From an uncultured Arthrobacter sp. (GTDB lineage: Bacteria; Actinomycetota; Actinomycetes; Actinomycetales; Micrococcaceae): DNA of 64,000 nucleotides. A model generated the notes under the pieces. That model saw only the letters and a program-made list of their open reading frames with translations, did not search any database and was not told the origin of the DNA. The number at the start of each line of letters is the position of its first letter. The first letter of the stretch is position 1. The stretch is taken from assembly GCF_947493765.1 (NCBI RefSeq), contig NZ_CANLSZ010000002.1:248001-312000 (forward strand). Reading direction: 5' to 3'. The position numbers and the translations under genes are program-made. Shown here piece after piece: positions 52,919 to 58,929 of the stretch.

Positions 52919-53563
52919 TCAGCGTGCGATGAGCGGACTGAGGCCCGCAGCAGTGGCAGCAGCCCCCCGGAGACCCAGGGACTCCAACCAGTTCCCCAGC
53001 AGCTGATAACCACCCTCCGTGAGCACGGACTCCGGGTGGAACTGGACGCCGCGCAGGGGCGCTGTGGTGTGGTCCAGCCCCATGATGATCCCGCTCGCCG
53101 TGCGCGCGGTCACCACCAGCTCGGCCGGCACGTCGTCGCTGACGGCCGCCAGCGAGTGGTAGCGGGTGGCCGTCATGGGCGACGGCAGACCCGCGAAGAC
53201 CCCGGTGGAATCATGCTCCACGAGGGAGGTCTTGCCGTGCATGAGCTCCGGGGCGTGCGTGACGGTCCCGCCGTACGCCTCGGCGAGTGCCTGGTGCCCG
53301 AGGCACACCCCGAGCATCGGCTTGGCATGCTCTCCGCACCAGGTGATGAGGTCCACGCAGATGCCGGCCTCGGCGGGCGTCCCGGGGCCGGGAGAGATCA
53401 GGACGCCGTCGCGGGACGCCGCCATCTCCTGCGCCTCGGCGAGCGTGAGATCGTCGTTGCGGACCACTGTCGTCTCGGCCCCGAGCTCCTGCAGGTAACC
53501 GACGAGGGTGTAGACGAAGCTGTCGTAGTTGTCCACGACGAGGATTCGGGTTGTAGCAGCCAT
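52919..53563 (-). CDS. pabA: glutamine amidotransferase, anthranilate/aminodeoxychorismate synthase component II
   Basis: This 214-residue class I glutamine amidotransferase supplies ammonia to a chorismate-using synthase. It starts RILVVDNYDSFVYTLVGYLQ, has LISPGPGTPAEAG, the nucleophile GVCLGHQALAEAYGG and the His-Glu pair in GVQFHPESVLTEGG. Sequence alone does not separate PabA from TrpG. The position next to pknB and crgA is conserved in Actinobacteria and is usually annotated as pabA or trpG. It is convergent with pknB. Confidence 0.92.
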   Translation of the reverse strand: MAATTRILVVDNYDSFVYTLVGYLQELGAETTVVRNDDLTLAEAQEMAASRDGVLISPGPGTPAEAGICVDLITWCGEHAKPMLGVCLGHQALAEAYGGTVTHAPELMHGKTSLVEHDSTGVFAGLPSPMTATRYHSLAAVSDDVPAELVVTARTASGIIMGLDHTTAPLRGVQFHPESVLTEGGYQLLGNWLESLGLRGAAATAAGLSPLIAR

Positions 53564-53690
53564 GAGCCAGAGGGAACCAATCGTTGAATCGGTGGGTGGA
53601 CCGGCCCGCCAAGGCCCGGACGGGCAGCACCCCGGAGGTGGCCGGAGCCGGTGGGCGGGACCGTCGGGTCGTCGGGTCGTCGTCCCCCAG

Positions 53691-53696
53691 ATTATC
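53691..53696 (-). promoter_or_regulatory. -10 element (GATAAT) upstream of pabA
   Basis: On the minus strand GATAAT is near consensus and would give a leader of about 120 nt. No clear -35 is present. Confidence 0.4.
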
Positions 53697-53807
53697 CCTG
53701 TCCTGCGGCACGGACCATTCGGGCTCCTCCGCCGAGGCGCGGTCCCCGGCCCGGCGGGAGCGGCGGCCGCTCCCGCCGGCAGGATCTCCGGTGACCCGGG
53801 TCTTGGC

Positions 53808-53813
53808 TAGAAT
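53808..53813 (+). promoter_or_regulatory. -10 element (TAGAAT) upstream of crgA
   Basis: TAGAAT lies 123 bp before the crgA GTG. The -35 is weak. It implies a 5' leader of roughly 115 nt. Confidence 0.45.
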
Positions 53814-53936
53814 CGTCAGGAGTGCCGGGCCGCCGCCTGTCGCTGGGCCCGTCGGCCCGGACACAGCGTCCCGGACAGCAAGTCGTCCCACCCCCGGCGC
53901 CGTCGATCCGCGGCCGCGCCCCGTCGAGGAGTACCC

Positions 53937-54185
53937 GTGCCAGAGTCGAAGCCCCGCAAGAGAGCCACCTCAGCAACGGCCGGCGTGAGATCCTCGCAGC
54001 CCGCCCCGAATCCTGCCTGGTACAAACCCGTGATGTTCGGCCTGATGATCATCGGGCTGCTCTGGATCATCACCTTCTACATCTCCGAGTCGCGCTTCCC
54101 CGTGGAGGCCTGGGGGTCATGGAACATCATGGCCGGTTTCGGCATCGCGATCGTCGGCTTCCTCATGACCACGCGCTGGCGGTGA
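53937..54185 (+). CDS. crgA: cell division protein CrgA
   Basis: This 82-residue membrane protein has two helices (PVMFGLMIIGLLWIITFYIS and WNIMAGFGIAIVGFLMTTRW) behind a basic, disordered N-terminus (MPESKPRKRATSATA). The pattern NPAWYKP before the first helix is typical of CrgA. It interacts with FtsZ, FtsQ/FtsI and CwsA in mycobacteria and modulates septation in streptomycetes. The start is GTG with GAGGAG upstream. Downstream lies the DnaA-box cluster and then a terminator. Confidence 0.94.
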   Translation: MPESKPRKRATSATAGVRSSQPAPNPAWYKPVMFGLMIIGLLWIITFYISESRFPVEAWGSWNIMAGFGIAIVGFLMTTRWR

Positions 54186-54225
54186 GTGCCCGGCGCCCGG
54201 GACTGTACACAGCGTGTGCATGACG

Positions 54226-54354
54226 TTTTCCACAACTGTGCAGAAGATGGGGGATTTCGTCCCGATTCCCGGCCGATCGCCCGCAGCGCTTATCCACAGC
54301 TGTGGAATTACATGTGTGTAAGTTATCCCCGCTGTGGACAACTGCTGTGGATAA
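54226..54354. other. cluster of DnaA-box-like sequences
   Basis: Perfect TTATCCACA boxes occur at 54290-54298 (+) and 54346-54354 (-). Close variants are TTGTCCACA at 54333-54341 (-), TTTTCCACA at 54226-54234 (+) and TTATCCCCG at 54323-54331 (+); AATTCCACA (54301-54309, -) completes a palindrome with the first box. An AT-rich patch (54307-54326) lies between them. No gene is here, and oriC is expected elsewhere, beyond the right edge. Confidence 0.7.
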
Positions 54355-54356
54355 CG

Positions 54357-54395
54357 CACTGAGGGGCCGGTACGGACAGTACCGGCCCCTCAGTG
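54357..54395. terminator. bidirectional terminator between crgA and the rhomboid gene
   Basis: A perfect 17-bp inverted repeat (CACTGAGGGGCCGGTAC, 54357-54373, with 54379-54395) with a GGACA loop immediately follows the DnaA-box cluster. Confidence 0.8.
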
Positions 54396-54407
54396 CATCC
54401 CCTGTGG

Positions 54408-55283
54408 TCAGCCGGGCAGGAGTGCACCCCCGACGAGGGTGAGCACGGCCAGCAGCGCCACCACCCCGGCGAGCCCCAGCCACTGGATGGTGGCCTGCCG
54501 TTCGCCGCGGGGTGCATAGGCGATGACCGCCGCACAGGCGGCCCCCGTCAGGAGCCCCCCGAGATGCGCTTCCCAGGCGATGCCCGGCACCACGAAGCCC
54601 AGCACGGCATTGATGCCGATGAGCACCACGATCTGCTTGACGTCGTTGCCGCGCTTCCGCTGGATGATGAAGAGCGCTCCGAACAGTCCGAAGACGGCGC
54701 CGGAGGCCCCCACCACGCCCTGGAGCGGGTTCGGGCTGAGCAGGAGCACCCCGATCGACCCGCCCGCGGCGGCGATCAGGTACAGCGCAGCGAACCGGGC
54801 CCATCCCATCGCCGGCTCGAGGACCTTCCCGAGGATGTACAGCGCGTACATGTTGAACGCGATGTGCAGGAAGGAACTCTGGGAGTGCAGGAACGCCGCC
54901 GTCAGCATGCGCCACGGCTGGGCGGGGATCACGCCCTCGAGCCCCGCCGTGAAGACGGGGGCGTAGAGCAGGGCGCGGGTCAGGTTTGGGACGACGAGTT
55001 GCAGGAGGAAGACCACCACACAGAGCCCGATGAAGGTGTAGGTGGCCACGGGCCCGGTCCCGCGGGCGATCCCGCCGAAGGCGTTCCTGCGCACCGGTGC
55101 GTTGGCGGCCTGCTCCCGCACGCAGTCCACGCACTGGAAGCCCACGGCAGCGGGCCGCTGGCACTGCCCGCAGGCCGGGCGACCGCACCGCTGGCAGCTC
55201 ACATAGCTGACGCGGTCAGGATGCCGCGGACATACCGGAGCCTCCTGGCTGCCGGTATCTGGCGCGGGAACACCGAAGGACAC
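54408..55283 (-). CDS. rhomboid family intramembrane serine protease
   Basis: This 291-residue protease has an N-terminal zinc-ribbon-like segment with paired cysteines (CPRHP, CQRCGRPACGQCQ, CVDC) and then six or more membrane helices. The catalytic Ser is in VVGASGAVFGLFGAL, the His in EAHLGGLLTGA, and the HIAFNMYALYILG helix is the usual HxxxN. It cleaves membrane proteins within the bilayer; the substrate is unknown. The GTG start lies 4 bp after the ppiA stop, so it follows ppiA on one transcript. Confidence 0.9.
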   Translation of the reverse strand: MSFGVPAPDTGSQEAPVCPRHPDRVSYVSCQRCGRPACGQCQRPAAVGFQCVDCVREQAANAPVRRNAFGGIARGTGPVATYTFIGLCVVVFLLQLVVPNLTRALLYAPVFTAGLEGVIPAQPWRMLTAAFLHSQSSFLHIAFNMYALYILGKVLEPAMGWARFAALYLIAAAGGSIGVLLLSPNPLQGVVGASGAVFGLFGALFIIQRKRGNDVKQIVVLIGINAVLGFVVPGIAWEAHLGGLLTGAACAAVIAYAPRGERQATIQWLGLAGVVALLAVLTLVGGALLPG

Positions 55284-55287
55284 TCGG

Positions 55288-55830
55288 TCAGAGCTGCTCG
55301 ACGGTGATGCTCTCGATCACGACGTCGTCGAGGGGCTTGTCCCTCATGTCGGTGGCGATCGAGTTGAGCTTGTCGACCACCGCGCGTGAGTCCTCGTCGG
55401 TGACATCGCCGAAGATGGTGTGCTTGCCCTGCAGCCAGGTGGTGGGCACCGACGTGATGAAGAACTGCGACCCGTTGGTCCCGCGTCCGCCCTGCAGCCC
55501 CGCATTGGCCATCGCGAGCTTGTACGGCTCCCCGAACGTCAGGTCGGGATTGATCTCGTCGTCGAACTGGTAGCCGGGGCCGCCCACTCCCTGTCCCAGG
55601 GGGTCGCCTCCCTGGATCATGAAGTCCTTGATGATGCGGTGGAAGATGGTCCCGTTGTAGAGCGGGGCGTTGCTCTTCTCGCCGGTCTTCGGGTGGGTCC
55701 AGGTGATCTCGCCGGTGGCGAGCCCGGTGAAGTTCTTGACGGTCTTCGGTGCGTGGTTGCCGAAGAGATTCACGAGGATCTCGCCCTGGTTCGTCCGGAT
55801 GGTCGCTTTTGCTGTTGGAATGGCAGTCAT
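55288..55830 (-). CDS. ppiA: cyclophilin-type peptidylprolyl cis-trans isomerase
   Basis: This 180-residue cytoplasmic cyclophilin accelerates prolyl isomerisation. Family sequences are IRTNQGEILVNLFGNHAPKT, VKNFTGLATG, YNGTIFHRIIKDFMIQGGDP, LAMANAGLQGGRGTNGSQFF and HTIFGDVTDE, with the active-site Arg, Phe and Met-Gln of FHRIIKDFMIQG. It has no signal peptide. It precedes the rhomboid gene, as in mycobacteria, where ppiA lies near crgA and cwsA. Confidence 0.94.
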   Translation of the reverse strand: MTAIPTAKATIRTNQGEILVNLFGNHAPKTVKNFTGLATGEITWTHPKTGEKSNAPLYNGTIFHRIIKDFMIQGGDPLGQGVGGPGYQFDDEINPDLTFGEPYKLAMANAGLQGGRGTNGSQFFITSVPTTWLQGKHTIFGDVTDEDSRAVVDKLNSIATDMRDKPLDDVVIESITVEQL

Positions 55831-56018
55831 CCCTCCATTCTTTCACGGTGTCCCGGGGAAAAAGCTGGAGCGGTGCCATTCCGCGCACAGTGAAATCGCA
55901 CAGTGAAATCACGGTGAAATGCCGGAACCCGACGGATATTCGCTCGGCGTCGGATAGCACGCCCTGCCCATGCAACGTAGGCTGATGTCAACGAGTAGGC
56001 ACCCTTTTGGAGGTTTTT

Positions 56019-56894
56019 GTGAAGAAGAACGATCGTGTTGCCCATGAGCTCGAAGACGTCGTCGCCGGAGTGACCGCCGTCCGTGAATGGGCGGCACCCC
56101 GCGTGGATGCAGCCTACGGCTGGGCGAAGCCCCGTCTGGAGAAGGGCCTCGAGACCGCCGGCCCCGCGCTCCAGGACACCTACCGGCGTGCGGCCGACGG
56201 CATCTCCGGAGGAATCTCCACCGTGACGCCCAAGATCCAGGACGGGATCGACAAGGTGGGCCCGAGGCTCTCCCAGCTGATCGACGACACCACCCCCAGG
56301 CTCCAGGGCACCCTGGACAAGGCCGGGCCCGCCATCACGACGGCGAAGGGCAAGGTGGTGGACGAGTACCTCCCCGCGCTGTCCACCAGGCTCGGAGAAG
56401 CCGCCGACACGGCATCGCGCTCCCTCGCCGGGGCCACGGTGCCTCCCGCCGTGGAGAAGACCGTGACGAAGGTGACCGGCAACAAGAAAAGCGTGAAGAA
56501 CGCGCAGAAGCGCCTCGCCGCCGCAGCCAAGCAGACGTCGAAGGACCTCAAGAAGAACCAGGCGCGCAAGTCCGGCAAGGGCTGGCTGGTCCTCGGTATC
56601 GTCATGGCGGCCCTCGTCGCCGGCGTCGCCGCCTGGCGGGCGTCCAAGCCGGTCGAGGACCCCTGGAAGACGCCGGCGCCGATCAAGGCGACCCCCGCTC
56701 CGGTGTCCAGTGCCAAGTCCGAGGAGGCGAAGGAGGTCATCGCCACCATCAAGGAAGCCGCTGATCGCGCGGCGGCCGCCGAAGGACAGACCGAGGACAC
56801 CAAGACCCAGGCGGACGTGCCGGCTCCGGTCACCGCGACCAAGAACGCACCGGAGACCACCAAGAACACCGGCACGGACGAGCACCGCGCCTGA
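56019..56894 (+). CDS. membrane-anchored helical-repeat protein at the CwsA/DUF5324 locus
   Basis: This 291-residue protein has N-terminal amphipathic repeats (VREWAAPRVDAAYGWAKPRL, GISTVTPKIQDGIDKVGPRL, TPRLQGTLDKAGPAITTAKG), a lysine-rich stretch (NKKSVKNAQKRLAAAAKQTS), one membrane helix (WLVLGIVMAALVAGVAAW, about 195-212) and an acidic-Thr tail. Its place next to ppiA and crgA is that of mycobacterial CwsA and streptomycete DUF5324 proteins, which act in cell-wall synthesis and division. Sequence identity is not evident to me, so this is a positional and architectural call. The GTG at 56019 has GGAGG upstream. Confidence 0.7.
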   Translation: MKKNDRVAHELEDVVAGVTAVREWAAPRVDAAYGWAKPRLEKGLETAGPALQDTYRRAADGISGGISTVTPKIQDGIDKVGPRLSQLIDDTTPRLQGTLDKAGPAITTAKGKVVDEYLPALSTRLGEAADTASRSLAGATVPPAVEKTVTKVTGNKKSVKNAQKRLAAAAKQTSKDLKKNQARKSGKGWLVLGIVMAALVAGVAAWRASKPVEDPWKTPAPIKATPAPVSSAKSEEAKEVIATIKEAADRAAAAEGQTEDTKTQADVPAPVTATKNAPETTKNTGTDEHRA

Positions 56895-56926
56895 TCCGGT
56901 AGTCGCCGCACCATCGACGACGGAAC

Positions 56927-56949
56927 GACCCCCGGGATTCCCGGGGGTC
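56927..56949 (+). terminator. hairpin terminator after the CwsA-like gene
   Basis: GACCCCCGGGA (56927-56937) pairs with its complement (56939-56949) and is followed by CTTCGTTGT. Confidence 0.65.
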
Positions 56950-56992
56950 CTTCGTTGTCCGGGCGGCGCTCCCGGCCCGCGAGGGCGCGAGC

Positions 56993-57910
56993 CTACTCTC
57001 CGCCGAGAGCCGGCGGCGGGGTGGGATGGTCGGTTCCCAGCGGTCGACGTCGGCCCCTGGCCCGTTGCTGACCGCGCACCACCACCGCCAGGCCGGCGAG
57101 GATCAGCAGGAGCCCCCCGTACGTGCCGATGGGCAACTTCTCGTCCAGGAAGATCGCCGCGAGGAGGGCCGCGCCCGGGATCTCCAGCAGGATGATCATC
57201 GAGACGACGAGCGGGCTCATCACGGCGAGCAGATGATTGAACACCGAGTGGCCCATGAGCTGCGCCAGGACCGTGACCGCGAGGATCCCTGCCCAGGCGG
57301 CCGGGCTGAAACCCACGAGTGCCTGCCCCGTCAGGAGGCACAGGACCGCGAGGATCGCCGCGCAGGCGCCGTAGCACAGGGTGGTGTAGGTCCCGGTGGA
57401 CATGGTCCTCCTCGCCGCGGCGCCGGCCATCTGGTAGATCGCCGCCATGGCTCCTCCCGCCAGGGCCAGGACGTCGCCGAGCAGCGCTTCGCGGGAGAGC
57501 GAGAGATCGAACCCGGTGATGATGACGACGCCGAGCAGCGCCACTCCGAGACCCGCCACCACGACACCCTGCGGCCGGCGGCCCAGGAGGGAGTCGAAGA
57601 GGGCGATCCAGGCCACCTGCAGACACACCAGCGCCGTCGCCGCGGCGACCGAGGTGAGCTTGAGCGCGGAGACGAAGCAGACGAAGTGGAGGGCCAGTGC
57701 CACGGCCGCGATGGTGAGCCGCTTGTAGTCGGCCGCGGTCAGCGCGGCGAACTCCGCGCGCTTCGTCACCGCCGTGGGTACCGCCATCAGGCCGGCGCCG
57801 AGCAGATTCCGCCAGAAGGCGATCGCCAGGACCGGTGCGGCGGTGGCGGCCATGATGGGACCAGATGCCGAGACTCCGATGACGCCGAGGATCGACAGGA
57901 AGATGATCAC
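56993..57910 (-). CDS. EamA/DMT-family transporter
   Basis: This 305-residue protein has ten predicted membrane helices arranged as two EamA repeats. Typical segments are AIAFWRNLLGAGLMAVPTAV, VSALKLTSVAAATALVCLQV and VVSMIILLEIPGAALLAAIF with LDEKLPIGTYGGLLLILAGL. Members export amino acids, metabolites or drugs; the substrate is unknown. The GTG at 57910 has a -10 element (TAGGGT) six bases upstream, which suggests a leaderless mRNA. It is convergent with the CwsA-like gene. Confidence 0.88.
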   Translation of the reverse strand: MIIFLSILGVIGVSASGPIMAATAAPVLAIAFWRNLLGAGLMAVPTAVTKRAEFAALTAADYKRLTIAAVALALHFVCFVSALKLTSVAAATALVCLQVAWIALFDSLLGRRPQGVVVAGLGVALLGVVIITGFDLSLSREALLGDVLALAGGAMAAIYQMAGAAARRTMSTGTYTTLCYGACAAILAVLCLLTGQALVGFSPAAWAGILAVTVLAQLMGHSVFNHLLAVMSPLVVSMIILLEIPGAALLAAIFLDEKLPIGTYGGLLLILAGLAVVVRGQQRARGRRRPLGTDHPTPPPALGGE

Positions 57911-57922
57911 CGGGCCACCCTA
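57911..57922 (-). promoter_or_regulatory. -10 element of a leaderless promoter for the EamA gene
   Basis: On the minus strand TAGGGT (57922-57917) is followed by six bases and the GTG. Confidence 0.45.
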
Positions 57923-57959
57923 GTGCACTTCATCTCCCCCAGGACCCCCTTAACGCGGC

Positions 57960-57987
57960 TAGGTCCCGACCTCCCGGCCGGGACCTA
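57960..57987 (-). terminator. terminator of the tRNA-Ile/DLW39/tRNA-Ala unit
   Basis: TAGGTCCCG (57960-57968) pairs with CGGGACCTA (57979-57987), 9 bp beyond the 3' end of tRNA-Ala on the minus strand. Confidence 0.65.
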
Positions 57988-57995
57988 CCCTTCGG

Positions 57996-58068
57996 TGGAG
58001 GCACGGGGACTCGAACCCCGAACCCCCTGCTTGCAAAGCAGGTGCGCTACCAATTGCGCCATGCCCCC
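57996..58068 (-). tRNA. tRNA-Ala (anticodon TGC)
   Basis: This 73-nt cloverleaf on the minus strand has acceptor GGGGGCA/TGCCTCC (one G-T), D-arm GCGC/GCGC, anticodon loop TTTGCAA containing TGC, and T-arm CGGGG-TTCGAGT-CCCCG. CCA is not encoded. Confidence 0.95.
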
Positions 58069-58103
58069 GAGATACATCCACCCACACGCGTGGATCATCC
58101 GTA

Positions 58104-58220
58104 CTACGCGACAGGATCCGTCGCGTTGCTCCAGATCTTCTTCTCCTTCACCGAACCCTGCCACCGCGTGTAGACGAGGACACCTGCTGCGGCCGCTGCT
58201 GCGACGAGCAACTTCTTCAC
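58104..58220 (-). CDS. DLW-39 family small membrane protein
   Basis: This 38-residue protein has one hydrophobic helix at the N-terminus (KKLLVAAAAAAGVLVYTRW) and a short charged tail (VKEKKIWSNATDPVA), the pattern of the DLW-39 family found between these tRNAs in Actinobacteria. The start is GTG at 58220 with GGAGA upstream. The usual DLW motif reads IWSNATD here. The function is unknown. It lies between tRNA-Ala and tRNA-Ile on the same strand. Confidence 0.85.
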   Translation of the reverse strand: MKKLLVAAAAAAGVLVYTRWQGSVKEKKIWSNATDPVA

Positions 58221-58258
58221 AACTGTCTCCTCACGCATACCTGCGAGTGGCGGATCCG

Positions 58259-58332
58259 TGGGCGTACCAGGACTTGAACCTGGGACCTCTTCGTTATCAG
58301 CGAAGCGCTCTAACCGCCTGAGCTATACGCCC
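58259..58332 (-). tRNA. tRNA-Ile (anticodon GAT)
   Basis: This 74-nt cloverleaf on the minus strand has acceptor GGGCGTA/TACGCCC, anticodon loop CTGATAA containing GAT, and T-arm CCAGG-TTCAAGT-CCTGG. CCA is not encoded. It follows the DUF3566 gene downstream of gyrA. Confidence 0.95.
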
Positions 58333-58410
58333 CCATACCGCTACGGGCCAAGAATTGACCTTACCGTAGTGATTCTCGATTTCTCAAATCAGGCCACGGG
58401 CGGGTCAGCC

Positions 58411-58929
58411 CTAGTCGTCGGTGAGCGTGACGCCGATACCGCCCACGAGGCTCGACGCGATGTTGTACAGCACGGCCGAGAGCATGGCCAGCGCCGTCAG
58501 CAGCACCACGTTCACCACCGCAATGATGGTGGCGAACGAGAGGACCTGGGCCAGGGATGCGAACTCCCGGAGATCGAACCCGCCGCTCTCGGAGCCTGCG
58601 ATCTCGCTCAGGAGCTCGTTCACCCCGTCGAAGATCCCCGTCAGGTCCAGCACGGTCCAGATCACGAACGAGGCGACCACCGTGACGATGCCCAGGGCCA
58701 CCGAGAGCAGGAACGACATCTTCAGGACCGACCACGGATCCACCTTGCTCACGAGCAGGCGCGCCTTCCGCGCCTTCGCCTTCGGAGCCGGCTTCACCAG
58801 CCCGGGCTTGCCCTGGTTCCCCGTGGACGCCGGCCGCTGGGCCGGACGTGGCGGGTTCACTCGCGACGTCGATCCAGGTGTCTTGACCTGGCCGCTTGAC
58901 GATCGCGGATTGGTGCTGCCCGAGCTCAC
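58411..58929 (-). CDS. DUF3566 family membrane protein
   Basis: This 172-residue protein has a disordered N-terminus rich in Pro, Ser and Lys (1-55), then a conserved segment [20 protein letters not shown], one long hydrophobic helix ([20 protein letters not shown]), an amphipathic middle, and a second helix ([20 protein letters not shown]). The pattern matches DUF3566 proteins that follow gyrA in Actinobacteria; their role is unknown. The GTG at 58929 overlaps the gyrA stop (GTGA), so it is translated with gyrA. Confidence 0.92.
   Translation of the reverse strand: MSSGSTNPRSSSGQVKTPGSTSRVNPPRPAQRPASTGNQGKPGLVKPAPKAKARKARLLVSKVDPWSVLKMSFLLSVALGIVTVVASFVIWTVLDLTGIFDGVNELLSEIAGSESGGFDLREFASLAQVLSFATIIAVVNVVLLTALAMLSAVLYNIASSLVGGIGVTLTDD

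Larger units (their letters stand above)
53564..53936. other. 373-bp intergenic region between pabA and crgA, no gene seen
   Basis: No convincing reading frame occurs; the open frames here are shadows without family similarity. Many relatives have a class E sortase gene at this position, but I see no sortase motif. The region holds the outward promoters of pabA and crgA and a GC-rich leader before crgA. Confidence 0.6.

Noticed and set aside
53822-54223. Plus-strand frame overlapping the crgA leader
   Set aside because: It is Arg/Pro-rich without any domain, and it overlaps CrgA in another frame.
57996-58332. Part of an rRNA operon, because tRNA-Ile and tRNA-Ala often sit in the 16S-23S spacer
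   Set aside because: No rRNA sequence flanks them. The tRNAs are separated by the DLW-39 gene and lie next to gyrA, the usual actinobacterial arrangement.
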